64,000 nt of DNA from Tenuifilum sp. 4138str. GTDB taxonomy: Bacteria; Bacteroidota; Bacteroidia; Bacteroidales; Tenuifilaceae. The stretch lies in contig NZ_JBGCUE010000003.1 in NCBI RefSeq assembly GCF_041102575.1, positions 124,001 to 188,000 on the forward strand, given 5' to 3'. Under the pieces are notes generated by a model, which searched no databases, was not told the origin of the DNA, and saw nothing but the letters and a program-made list of their open reading frames with translations. Position 1 is the first letter of the stretch. Each line of letters opens with the position of its first letter. Of the stretch, positions 54,201 through 62,490 are shown piece after piece. The translations under genes were made by a program, and so were the position numbers.

Positions 54201-54232
54201 GCATAAAAATTACCAATTAAACTATACGAAAT

Positions 54233-54688
54233 ATGACACTTTACGATAAATACATTAAAGTAGAGCAAGCAATTGCCAAGGGTATGAACAGGTGGAGTAT
54301 TCCAGCTATTCGTATCTCATTTGCCATAATCTTTATATGGTTTGGCATACTGAAACCCTTTGATGTGTCGTCGGCTGAGGCCTTGCTGAAGGCAACTGTG
54401 GCTTGGCTTCCTTTTGGAACACCCGAATTCTGGTTGGTAGTTATTGGATGGTGGGAGGTTGCCATTGGTGTAACTTTTCTATTCCCTAAAACAACCAAAA
54501 TTGCTATTATTTTACTTTTCACGCAGATGGTAGGAACATTTATGCCACTTTTCTTTTTACCTCAAGTTACCTTTCAGAATGGAAACATACTTACTCCAAC
54601 CATGGAGGGACAATACATCATTAAAAATGTGATGATTATTTCCGCAGCATTAGTGCTTGGTGGCCGATACTACAAAGGCAAGGAGTAG
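54233..54688 (+). CDS. DoxX-like small membrane protein
   Basis: The 151-residue protein has four hydrophobic helices and the DoxX/DUF-like motif FAIIFIWFGILKPFD near its start, with WLVVIGWWEVAIGVTFLFPKTTKIA in the middle. DoxX-like proteins are linked to quinone or thiol redox in membranes, but the role is mostly unknown. It lies 32 bases after the SDR gene and 98 before the SRPBCC gene. Confidence 0.78.
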   Translation: MTLYDKYIKVEQAIAKGMNRWSIPAIRISFAIIFIWFGILKPFDVSSAEALLKATVAWLPFGTPEFWLVVIGWWEVAIGVTFLFPKTTKIAIILLFTQMVGTFMPLFFLPQVTFQNGNILTPTMEGQYIIKNVMIISAALVLGGRYYKGKE

Positions 54689-54786
54689 TACAATACAATG
54701 AAAAAGCGGGAAAAATGAAGAATAATTTTTCAAGCTTGACACAATTGCAAGTTTACAATTTAACTAAACTCAACAATCATTAAGCT

Positions 54787-55257
54787 ATGGCTTTCTATCA
54801 GCTTATCAGAACCCAAAAACTACCAGTTTCAACCAGTGAAATTTGGGATTTCATTTCATCTCCCTTAAATTTAAAGGAAATTACTCCTCCCTACATGGGT
54901 TTCGCCATAACAGGGATAAGTGGTAATGGAAAAATGTATGAGGGAATGATAATATCGTATAGGGTAAGCCCTGTGGCCGGAATAAAAACGAACTGGGTAA
55001 CCGAGATAACCCATGTAAAAGAGGGGAGTTACTTTGTTGACGAGCAAAGAATTGGCCCATACGCCATATGGCATCACGAGCACAGATTAGAACCCATTGA
55101 AGGAGGCGTGCTGATGACCGATATTGTTACCTACCAGCCCCCCTTGGGGTTTATTGGAGTTTTGGCCAACTCAATTTTCATAAAAAAACAGCTCCAAAGA
55201 ATTTTTGATTATCGCTCTGTGGCACTAGAGAAAAGGTTTGGAAAATATTTACCATGA
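54787..55257 (+). CDS. SRPBCC/polyketide-cyclase-like ligand-binding protein
   Basis: The 156-residue protein has the START/SRPBCC layout. The N-terminal STSEIWDFISSPLNLKEITPPYMGF and the C-terminal IKKQLQRIFDYRSVALEKRF helix surround an antiparallel sheet (GGVLMTDIVTYQPPLGFIG). These proteins hold hydrophobic ligands. Its stop overlaps the start of the following gene (ATGA at 55254-55257), so the two are translationally coupled. In relatives, such SRPBCC genes sit beside DUF2867 epimerase-like genes. Confidence 0.85.
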   Translation: MAFYQLIRTQKLPVSTSEIWDFISSPLNLKEITPPYMGFAITGISGNGKMYEGMIISYRVSPVAGIKTNWVTEITHVKEGSYFVDEQRIGPYAIWHHEHRLEPIEGGVLMTDIVTYQPPLGFIGVLANSIFIKKQLQRIFDYRSVALEKRFGKYLP

Positions 55258-56680
55258 AAATATTACTCACGGGTGCCACCGGTTACATAGGCCAAAGGCT
55301 TTTCCCGTTCTACTTAAGAATGGGCATGAGGTGGTTTGCTGTGTAAGGGATAAAAACCGGTTCAACATCAAAAAATACTCAAACCAAAAAATCAAGGTGA
55401 TTGAGGTTGATTTCCTCAAAAAGGAGAGCCTAATTCAGATACCCGATGATATTGATGTAGCATATTACCTTATCCATTCCATGTCCACGCAATCGGGAAA
55501 TTTTCAGGAACTGGAAGTAATTAGTGCTACCAATTTTAAGGAACGACTGGAACAAACCAATGTAAGTCAGGTAATCTATTTAAGTGGTATCAGTAATGCC
55601 GATGAGCTCTCAAAACACTTAGCCTCGCGTAGGAATGTTGAAACCATTCTATCGGGTTCAAAGTTTGCCCTTACCACGTTAAGGGCCGGAATTATTGTGG
55701 GTTCGGGTAGTGCATCCTTTGAAATCATTCGCGATTTAGTTGAGAAACTTCCAGTTATGATTGCTCCCAAGTGGCTTAATACTAGGTGCCAACCCATTGC
55801 AATTACCAATGTTATAGAGTTTTTAGTGGGTGTTACCGGCAGGCCCGAGACCTACAACAAAGCTTTTGATATTGGGGGCCCCGATATTCTCAGCTATAAG
55901 GATATGCTCCTGAGGTTTGCGAGGGTAAGGGGTTTGCGACGAAGCATCTACATAGTTCCCGTAATGACTCCAAAAATTTCATCGTACTGGTTGTATTTCA
56001 TCACCTCCACTTCGTTTAGCCTTGCACAGAACTTGGTTAATAGTATGAAAGTTGAAGTGGTTTGCCAACCGAATAATTTGACATGTATGCTGGGCATTAA
56101 ACTAATTGATTATGATACTTCAATAAGGATGGCCTTTGATACCATTGAACAGAACCAGGTAATATCAAGCTGGAAGGATGCTCAAACCAGCAATGCAATT
56201 AGCAAAGGATTAAGCAACTATATTGAGGTTCCCACTCATGGATGCTTTAAGGACATCCGCTCCCGTAAAGTTGACAGTATTGACGCTGCCATTAAACGCC
56301 TGTGGGCAATAGGGGGAAAAAATGGATGGTACTTTGGTAATTTCCTTTGGGAAATTAGGGGCTTCATTGACCAGCTTGCTGGCGGTGTTGGCATGCGTAG
56401 GGGCAGAAAAAGCGATACCGATTTGAATCCAGGCGATGCACTTGATTTCTGGAGGGTGTTGATTGCCGATAAGGAAGAGATGCGATTGTTACTTTACGCC
56501 GAAATGAAATTACCAGGGGAGGCATGGTTGGAATTTAGAATTGATGGTAACGGCATACTCACCCAGACAGCAACCTTTAGGCCCTTGGGGTTGCTTGGTA
56601 GGCTTTACTGGTACTCGGTGCTTCCATTTCATTACCTCATTTTTAGTAGAATGCTTAAAAGAATTGCTGTTGACCAATAA
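55254..56680 (+). pseudogene. NAD(P)-binding epimerase-like protein with DUF2867, frameshifted near its start
   Basis: The natural start is ATG 55254: MKILLTGATGYIGQRLFP is a perfect Rossmann motif. It then runs into a stop after 30 codons. The +1 frame continues as VLLKNGHEVVCCVRDKNRF and on for about 460 residues. One additional base in the T run at about 55300-55303 would join them. The rest has an epimerase fold (HSMSTQSGNFQELEVISATNF) and a C-terminal DUF2867 (WYFGNFLWEIRGFIDQLAGG). The break is either a true mutation or an assembly error; the remaining 1.38 kb is unbroken. Confidence 0.8.
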
Positions 56681-56786
56681 CTTCACTTCAGTATTAAAAA
56701 AGTTTTCCGATACTCTACTTAGGCTATAATTACTTAAAAAGCCGGACATAACATCCGGATTAATGGTTTTAGGTAATCGTTAAAAT

Positions 56787-58124
56787 CTAGCTCAGCTCAA
56801 CATCCTCCTCAATAAATTTAACCCCAAAGTTTTCAAGCTCATTAAGAATTGGGTTGTACAGGTGCGGCTTGGTAGGAACTATAACACCACGATCCTTTAT
56901 CTGTCCTGTCATTAGCAGCTTAGTAGCAATGGCTAGCGGGGTTCCTACAGTTATTGACATGGCGGTGTGAATGGTATCTTTACCAATAATCACCATGGTT
57001 GATGTTTTGCGATGCTTTTTGCCGGAAAGCTCATAGTCAAATATGTGTTGCATTACTATCATATCCTTATCGTTAGGGCCAAGGGCTAACTTGGGCTCAA
57101 GGATATGCTGAAGTAGTTGGGCAGGACTTGCATTGGCAAGGCCAATGGGTTCGTTGTCGAACATTCCTAGCCATTTCAGCTTGTTAAACACCACCTCGTC
57201 CTGGGCATCAGGGATTATCCTTTTCAGCTTCTCCTCCACGGTCTCGGTGGGATGGTAAGGTAGGAAACTATTCAAAAACTCGCGCTTGGTTAGCTTTTCG
57301 CTGTTAGCCATTTTATAGGTGTCGTCGGTCATGCCAAGCTGAACAAACACATTCCATGCCTTGCTATACCCGGCACGACGCAGAGTGCCTCGTATTATGG
57401 TCTGTATATCTTCAATCCCATATATCTCCCTGTACTTGAGTGAGTCGCGGTTGGGGTACATCTCAAACATGCCCAAATCCATGATATTGTACTCCCTTAC
57501 GCTGGTAAAAAGACGGTGGTATGGGGTGTACTTGTACTGTCCGTTCTCAAGGTACTGAGCAACCCCCTGTCCAGCCAGAACAACGTTCCGGGGGTTCCAT
57601 GTAAACTTGTAGTTCCATGGGTTGTTGTCACTTTCAGGCGCAATTAGACCGCCGGTATTGCTTATGAATCCTGTTAGCTTTCCACCCTTGGCTCTTATCT
57701 CGTCAATAACCCGCATGGCCGACATGTGGTCAATACCCGGGTCAACCCCAAGCTCATTTAGCAGGGCAATTCCTTTCTGCCGGGCCTCCTCATGCAACGA
57801 TTTCATGGTGTCCGAAACATACGAGGCGGTAAGCATGTGTTTGCCTTGCCTAACGCACTCCTGGGCAACCACCGGATGCATAAATGCAGGCAGCAACGAT
57901 ATTACAGCCGTTGCCCATGATACCTCATCCTGCAGCTGCTTGTTATTGTTGATATCGAATTGTATGGCTTGGCCATTGGGATGATTATTTACCTTTTGCC
58001 GGGCGGTTTCCAACGATAAATCGCCAACTCGTACAGTCCAGCCCAGCACTTTAGAGTGGTCCAGCAGGTACTTGATTAAATCGGACGATGACAGTCCTGC
58101 CCCTAGTACAAGAATCTTACTCAT
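56787..58124 (-). CDS. Saccharopine dehydrogenase-like protein
   Basis: The 445-residue protein starts ILVLGAGLSSSDLIKYLLDHS, a Rossmann motif. It has the family features SLLPAFMHPVVAQECVRQGKHMLTASYVS and NELGVDPGIDHMSAMRVID (with the conserved DPGxxH). It resembles saccharopine reductase/LYS9-type enzymes that act on lysine or related carboxynorspermidine-like substrates. Bacteroidota carry many copies whose role is not proven. It is a single gene. Confidence 0.88.
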   Translation of the reverse strand: MSKILVLGAGLSSSDLIKYLLDHSKVLGWTVRVGDLSLETARQKVNNHPNGQAIQFDINNNKQLQDEVSWATAVISLLPAFMHPVVAQECVRQGKHMLTASYVSDTMKSLHEEARQKGIALLNELGVDPGIDHMSAMRVIDEIRAKGGKLTGFISNTGGLIAPESDNNPWNYKFTWNPRNVVLAGQGVAQYLENGQYKYTPYHRLFTSVREYNIMDLGMFEMYPNRDSLKYREIYGIEDIQTIIRGTLRRAGYSKAWNVFVQLGMTDDTYKMANSEKLTKREFLNSFLPYHPTETVEEKLKRIIPDAQDEVVFNKLKWLGMFDNEPIGLANASPAQLLQHILEPKLALGPNDKDMIVMQHIFDYELSGKKHRKTSTMVIIGKDTIHTAMSITVGTPLAIATKLLMTGQIKDRGVIVPTKPHLYNPILNELENFGVKFIEEDVELS

Positions 58125-58234
58125 ATCTCAAGGTTTAGGTTTTGGTTTATAGCTTTTGGTTTAAATTTGGTGCCAAACTATAATTTTTTAGGCTGATAAA
58201 CTATGATTTTGTAAACTTTTTTTGTTTTTCTGAC

Positions 58235-58242
58235 TACCTTTG
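58235..58242 (+). promoter_or_regulatory. -7 element before the TatA-like gene
   Basis: TACCTTTG is a perfect TAnnTTTG and lies 20 bases before the ATG at 58263. A TTTG at 58208 is 23 bases upstream, at the edge of the usual spacing. Confidence 0.45.
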
Positions 58243-58262
58243 GGTAGTAAACGTTGAGTACC

Positions 58263-58487
58263 ATGATTCTGCTTTTTGTAGGCCTATGGGAACTGGTTGT
58301 AATTGTTATAGTTGCTTTGCTGCTCTTTGACTCGGCAACCCTGCTAAATGTTGCCCGATTACTGGGAAAAACCTACCACTACCTGCAAAAAAGTATCGCT
58401 GAGATACGCAGCCAAATAAGCCTGACCAACCTGGACGACAAAGACACTGAAAACGATGACAACCCCAGCAGTAAGCATGCTGGTTAG
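58263..58487 (+). CDS. TatA-like small membrane protein
   Basis: The 74-residue protein starts at ATG 58263; the reading from TTG 58254 would add three residues and is not needed. It has FVGLWELVVIVIVALLLFDSATLLNVARLLGKTYHYLQKSIAEI, which follows the TatA/TatE plan of a short membrane helix, a turn and an amphipathic helix. The conserved FG after the helix is replaced by FD. The acidic tail is also usual. No tatC is within reach, so it may be a variant or a separate TatA-like protein. Confidence 0.65.
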   Translation: MILLFVGLWELVVIVIVALLLFDSATLLNVARLLGKTYHYLQKSIAEIRSQISLTNLDDKDTENDDNPSSKHAG

Positions 58488-58664
58488 ATTGAGTTTCCAC
58501 ACAACGCTCAGAATGACAGTTGATGTTGATGGCTGTTGGCTACTCGTTGAGGGCAAATCCAATGGAACACCGATTACGCGGATTGAAAGGATTTACTCTG
58601 ATAGGAAATCAACGAAACACCAAACACTAAGCACTAAACACCTTCCCCTTTCCCCTTCTTCTTT

Positions 58665-58713
58665 TTTATCCTTTATCCTTTAACCTTTAACCTTTATCCT
58701 TTACCCTTTAACT
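58665..58713 (+). repeat. Seven-copy heptamer tandem repeat upstream of lolD
   Basis: The heptamer TTTATCC occurs in seven adjoining copies with variants: TTTATCC, TTTATCC, TTTAACC, TTTAACC, TTTATCC, TTTACCC, TTTAACT. It ends 45 bases before the lolD ATG and so lies in its promoter region. The surrounding 58500-58758 has no gene. Confidence 0.8.
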
Positions 58714-58758
58714 AAAATGTTTACCTTTGTTGAACTTCATTTTTTTTAGTTTTGCCAG

Positions 58759-59409
58759 ATGATAAAGGTTGAAAGCATAGTTAAATCGTTTGGAGCGCTT
58801 ACCGTGCTCAAGGGCATTACGGTTGAGATACCTGAACGGAAAGTGGTTGCCATTGTTGGGCCAAGCGGAGCGGGTAAAACCACATTGCTCCAGATTATGG
58901 GAACGCTCAGCCAGCCCGATAAAGGTAAAGTGCTATACGATAGTACCGATGTTACAGCGCTTAACGATACACAGCTTGCTCGTTTCCGCAATAGCCATAT
59001 TGGCTTTGTATTTCAGTTCCACCACCTTTTGCCTGAGTTTACAGCTCTTGAGAATGTATGCATGCCTGCATTAATTGCAGGCAAAAGCATGACCGACGCC
59101 TCAAATCGTGCAAAGGAACTGCTTGATTTTCTGGGTTTGTCACACAGGTTTGGCCATAAGCCATCGGAACTATCGGGTGGGGAGCAGCAGCGTGTGGCTG
59201 TTGCAAGGGCTCTCATCAACAACCCCATGGTAGTGTTAGCCGACGAGCCCTCAGGCAACCTCGATTCACATAACAAGGAGGAATTGCACAGACTATTCTT
59301 TCACCTGCGCGATACTTTTGGGCAAACCTTTGTGGTGGTAACCCACGATAAGGAATTGGCCCGCATGGCCGACCTGCAAATTTCCATGAACGACGGTCAA
59401 CTTGTTTAG
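58759..59409 (+). CDS. lolD: Lipoprotein-releasing ABC ATPase
   Basis: The 216-residue ATPase has Walker [11 protein letters not shown]-loop VFQFHHL, signature [15 protein letters not shown], Walker [13 protein letters not shown] and switch His VTHDKEL. The sequence [21 protein letters not shown] is typical of LolD. It powers LolCE, which removes mature lipoproteins from the inner membrane. LolC/E are not adjacent here. The next gene begins two bases after its stop. Confidence 0.9.
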   Translation: MIKVESIVKSFGALTVLKGITVEIPERKVVAIVGPSGAGKTTLLQIMGTLSQPDKGKVLYDSTDVTALNDTQLARFRNSHIGFVFQFHHLLPEFTALENVCMPALIAGKSMTDASNRAKELLDFLGLSHRFGHKPSELSGGEQQRVAVARALINNPMVVLADEPSGNLDSHNKEELHRLFFHLRDTFGQTFVVVTHDKELARMADLQISMNDGQLV

Positions 59410-59411
59410 CC

Positions 59412-60191
59412 ATGCTTACACCCAGTTCGTTTGCTGAGCTTGCCGATTTGCTTAACGACAGGTATAGGCGGTATGCCTGCCCTGCATTTATCATTGGCGA
59501 TCCCATTCAAGTACCCCATAGCTTTTCTGATAAGTACGATATTGAGATAAGCGCTCTGTTTGCCTCAACCTTTGCATGGGGCAGCCGAAAATCGATAGTG
59601 AATAGCGCCAGCAAGCTTATGGGCATCATGGGCAATAAGCCCTACGAGTTTGTGATGAATTTTTCCAAAACCGACGAGCATGCCCTGCAAGGCTTTGTTC
59701 ACCGAACCTTCAGTTCAGCCGATGCCATTGAGTTTGTTTACGTACTTAGGCACATATACACCCATTTAGGCGGACTTGAACAGGTATTTGCCAAGGGATA
59801 CCGTCAACAGCATTCGGTACACGGTGCCATACAGGCCTACCGCAATGTATTTATGGAATGTGAGGTGCCTGCACGCACTCTCCGCCATGTCCCTAATGTT
59901 GCTGCGGGTGCTGCCGCCAAGCGTATAAATATGTTCCTGAGGTGGATGATCCGTCCGGCAACTGAGGGGGTCGATTTTGGCATCTGGAGTACCATTCCAA
60001 CCTCGGCATTACTTATGCCGCTCGACCTACATACCGGCAGGGTAGCCCGTAAGCTGGGAATCCTGCAACGCGCGCAGGACGATTTAAAAGCCGTGATTGA
60101 GCTTACCGACGCGCTAAGGCAGTTTGACCCCGCCGATCCCGTTAAGTACGATTACGCCCTTTTTGGTTTGGGCCTTCATGAAAAGTTTTAA
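59412..60191 (+). CDS. TIGR02757-family protein of unknown function
   Basis: The 259-residue protein matches the TIGR02757 group, found mostly in Bacteroidota. It has STFAWGSRKSIVNSASKLM, a helical middle, and RINMFLRWMIRPATEGVDFGIW followed by LLMPLDLHTGRVARKLG, conserved features of that group. It may be nuclease-like or nucleotide-related, but no activity is known. It is placed between lolD and trmN6, with gaps of 2 and 11 bases. Confidence 0.82.
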   Translation: MLTPSSFAELADLLNDRYRRYACPAFIIGDPIQVPHSFSDKYDIEISALFASTFAWGSRKSIVNSASKLMGIMGNKPYEFVMNFSKTDEHALQGFVHRTFSSADAIEFVYVLRHIYTHLGGLEQVFAKGYRQQHSVHGAIQAYRNVFMECEVPARTLRHVPNVAAGAAAKRINMFLRWMIRPATEGVDFGIWSTIPTSALLMPLDLHTGRVARKLGILQRAQDDLKAVIELTDALRQFDPADPVKYDYALFGLGLHEKF

Positions 60192-60202
60192 CTTGCAACG
60201 CC

Positions 60203-60916
60203 GTGGGTAATAGCTACTTTAAGTTCAAGCAATTCACAGTGCACCAGTCAAAAGCGGCCATGCGGGTAAATACCGATGGTGTGCTTTTAGGGGCATGGGC
60301 TAATGTTACCGGCACTAACCGAATACTCGATATTGGCACGGGTACCGGGGTAATTGCGCTTATGCTTGCCCAACGCACCACGGGTGCACACATCGATGCC
60401 ATTGAGATTGATGCCCAATCGGCAGCCGAGGCCAGGAGCAACGTGAACCTATCGCCCTGGGCTAACCGTATCGATGTTATTAACTGCTCGCTGCAGAGCT
60501 TTGCACCCTCGGTAAGCCATAGGTACGACCTGATTGTTTCCAATCCGCCATACTTCAACCAGTCGCTCAAATCGGCTCACACCGGCCGAAACATTGCGCG
60601 CCATACCGAGAGTTTACCCTACAACCATTTGATTGAGGGTGTTATAAAGCTGCTTGCCCCAAGCGGCAGGTTCTGTGGAGTATTCCCTTACTCCGAGGGC
60701 AATGTGTTCATTGCCATGGCTGGCGCACATGGCCTTTACTGCACGCAAAAGGTTAACGTGCAGTCGCGACCTGGCCGAAAGGTGCTAAGGGTTCTCCTCC
60801 AGCTCGAAACCCAAAAACGGGCTGTGGCCGAAAGCACCCTCACCATCCACAACCCCGATGGTTCCTATTCCGATGAGTACAAACGGTTGACCGAGGATTT
60901 TTACTTGGGGTTTTAA
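60203..60916 (+). CDS. trmN6: tRNA1(Val) adenine-37 N6-methyltransferase
   Basis: The 237-residue enzyme starts with GTG. It shows QSKAAMRVNTDGVLLGAWA (family signature), the SAM-binding ILDIGTGTGVIALMLAQ and catalytic IVSNPPYF. TrmN6 methylates A37 of tRNA1(Val). The last residues are TEDFYLGF; the DNA coding for them is repeated at 62390-62407. An attC-like site on the reverse strand ends at the stop codon. Confidence 0.92.
   Translation: MGNSYFKFKQFTVHQSKAAMRVNTDGVLLGAWANVTGTNRILDIGTGTGVIALMLAQRTTGAHIDAIEIDAQSAAEARSNVNLSPWANRIDVINCSLQSFAPSVSHRYDLIVSNPPYFNQSLKSAHTGRNIARHTESLPYNHLIEGVIKLLAPSGRFCGVFPYSEGNVFIAMAGAHGLYCTQKVNVQSRPGRKVLRVLLQLETQKRAVAESTLTIHNPDGSYSDEYKRLTEDFYLGF
60895..60912. repeat. 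Direct repeat at the trmN6 end, copy 1
   Basis: GGATTTTTACTTGGGGTT is repeated exactly at 62390-62407. Both copies are followed by a stop codon in the same frame (TTTAA and TCTAG). The two copies flank the nuclease-like cassette and its boundary. This may be the footprint of an insertion, or copies of a gene end. Confidence 0.7.
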
Positions 60917-61045
60917 CGTTTTGGCGCTTGGCGCAGTGGGAGATTTAGAACCACATTGCGTCAACCAAGCACGAATATTGAAAGATTCACTGAATTTGGT
61001 TTAACCACAGCAATTTCCAATGCTGAAAGCGGCTGTTATAGGGTG
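60910..61045 (-). repeat. attC-like recombination site 5 (second locus, opposite orientation)
   Basis: On the reverse strand the 136-base site starts CACCCTATAAC (61045-61035) and ends AAAACGTTAAAAC (GTT at 60917-60915). Arms GCCGCTTTCAGCATTGG (61033-61017) and CCACTGCGCCAAGCGCC (60939-60923) pair at 12 of 17 positions. Length, the single base after AAC, and AAAAC before GTT are the same as at site 2. Its GTT core lies on the stop codon of trmN6. Confidence 0.6.
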
Positions 61046-61075
61046 TTTTTCTTTGTCTCGTGTCAGTCGTTACAA

Positions 61076-62086
61076 TCATTTTTCACTTATTTTATAAAAG
61101 TATTCTACAAGTTGGTCTAGTGCTTCAATATCTGAAACTACTATTTCGGTTGGTAAATGATTTGTATAATGTCCTATATTTCTCACGTCACGGAAATTGA
61201 GTTTGTCAAATTTTTTGTCGCTGTCTTTTATTAAAGATTTTGAATAGAAAATTGCACTTTTATTTCTTACAACTGTTGACATTATCATTTTGTCATCCTT
61301 GAAGTAACCAATGTAATGTTTTTTAGGCAATACCACAATTTTATCCTTTGTCTTTTCAATAAAGCCATTTACAATTGCTTGGATAGTTTCCGGTTTTTCT
61401 TTTAAGTGATAGTCAAGCGTAAATTCATCAACCACATTTTCATCTTCTTCGTTATTGTTAGTTGTTTTTGAACTTCCATTTGTTTCAGTTTCACTGTCAG
61501 AATAGAAAATGATTTCATTTTTACCGTCTGCCTCAAACTTTGAAACTTCAATTTTTCTAATTTTCAAGCTTATTGCCTTCTCAATCTGTGACAGTCCAAT
61601 AGAAAGGTTCGGATTCATTCGGTCAATGACTAAAAGAACTTGCAGGTCTTCAAGTGCATTGTCAATTAGTTCATAAACTTCTCGGTCAGTGTCTTTTTGG
61701 ATTTGCTTAAACAATACTTTATTCTGTTTTAGTTTTTCATATAAAAAACCTCTTAGGTCTGTTAAGTCTTCATTTGAGGCTCGTTTTACAAATGAAATGA
61801 AGTCGCCAATTTGAGGTAATATATGTCGGTCAATACTGTGTTTTTCAAGTTCAATTTCTGTAATGTAGAGGAGAGGAGTTGTCGGATTTTCCCACACAAG
61901 TAAAAAGCCGTCACAAATTGCGTTCTTAAAATTCTTAGTCTTGAATTGTTTCTCTGCTGTCACGAAAACAGATTTCTGAGAAATAATTTCCTTGTAATGA
62001 GTTTCAAAAATTTTAGTCAAGTCCTTTTCAAATTTGTAAGGTGTCTTGTAGTATTTGAGGTTGTTTCCTAATATAAAATGTCTCAT
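61076..62086 (-). CDS. Nuclease-like protein with DUF5655-type C terminus (cassette 5)
   Basis: The 336-residue protein has an N-terminal part with an Asp and two Glu spaced as in PD-(D/E)XK nucleases (ICDGFLLVWENPTTPLLYITEIELEKHS). A helical middle and a Ser/Thr/Asn-rich acidic linker (about 198-220, TETNGSSKTTNNNEEDENVV) follow. The C terminus FRDVRNIGHYTNHLPTEIVVSDIEALDQLVEYFYKI resembles DUF5655. This combination fits a defence or DNA-repair role, but none is proven. It is AT-rich and sits alone before attC site 5. Confidence 0.65.
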   Translation of the reverse strand: MRHFILGNNLKYYKTPYKFEKDLTKIFETHYKEIISQKSVFVTAEKQFKTKNFKNAICDGFLLVWENPTTPLLYITEIELEKHSIDRHILPQIGDFISFVKRASNEDLTDLRGFLYEKLKQNKVLFKQIQKDTDREVYELIDNALEDLQVLLVIDRMNPNLSIGLSQIEKAISLKIRKIEVSKFEADGKNEIIFYSDSETETNGSSKTTNNNEEDENVVDEFTLDYHLKEKPETIQAIVNGFIEKTKDKIVVLPKKHYIGYFKDDKMIMSTVVRNKSAIFYSKSLIKDSDKKFDKLNFRDVRNIGHYTNHLPTEIVVSDIEALDQLVEYFYKISEK

Positions 62087-62129
62087 TCTGTTGTTTTATC
62101 TTGTTAGTTTGTATATCGTCCAAAAATGT

Positions 62130-62146
62130 CTTATAACTCATTTATA
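62130..62146 (-). other. Boundary motif of the second cassette locus
   Basis: The reverse strand reads TATAAATGAGTTATAAG, which is 15 of 17 the same as TATAAACGAGTTATAGG at 45532-45548. Its GTTATA core matches the TATAAC of the attC5 core for six bases, then diverges, so the agreement is weaker than at the first locus. Confidence 0.5.
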
Positions 62147-62389
62147 ACCTTACCAAAAGTAATCATATACATCTATTCTGCATGTATAACCGTACTTTTT
62201 GTAAGATTTATTTATTCAAAAATAAAATATTTTCAAATATCATCAAAAGGGCTTTTAATTTTTGGCTCATTATTTTACCTAACAAGTAAAGTGGTTCGTT
62301 GATGTCAAAAGCGAACTCAAATCCAGCCACATTCCTGATAATACAAGGGAACGCATGCGTCTAGAGGTTCACCCTAACGAAGGGGAAGG

Positions 62390-62407
62390 GGATTTTTACT
62401 TGGGGTT
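62390..62407. repeat. Direct repeat of the trmN6 end, copy 2
   Basis: It is identical for 18 bases with 60895-60912 and lies 1.5 kb away. The gene context is absent: only the last codons (DFYLGF-stop) are kept. Confidence 0.7.
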
Positions 62408-62490
62408 CTAGAGATTTATTATACAAGTAGGAAAAAAAGGTACTCAGCTCTCAATTTTAGCACCTTATTCCGTACTATGCAGATACCATG

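Larger units (their letters stand above)
62087..62490. other. AT-rich region behind the nuclease-like gene
   Basis: It holds the boundary motif of the second locus (62130-62146) and its leader (62182-62208, see the leader at 45370). The rest of 62210-62380 has no gene. The second copy of the trmN6-end repeat lies at 62390-62407; the adjoining bases read VHPNEGEGDFYLGF-stop in one frame, which looks like the end of a lost gene. Confidence 0.45.

Noticed and set aside
62281..62340. Possible sixth attC-like site near CCTAACAAGTAAAGTGG
   Set aside because: No matching second arm or GTT core was found at the right distance.
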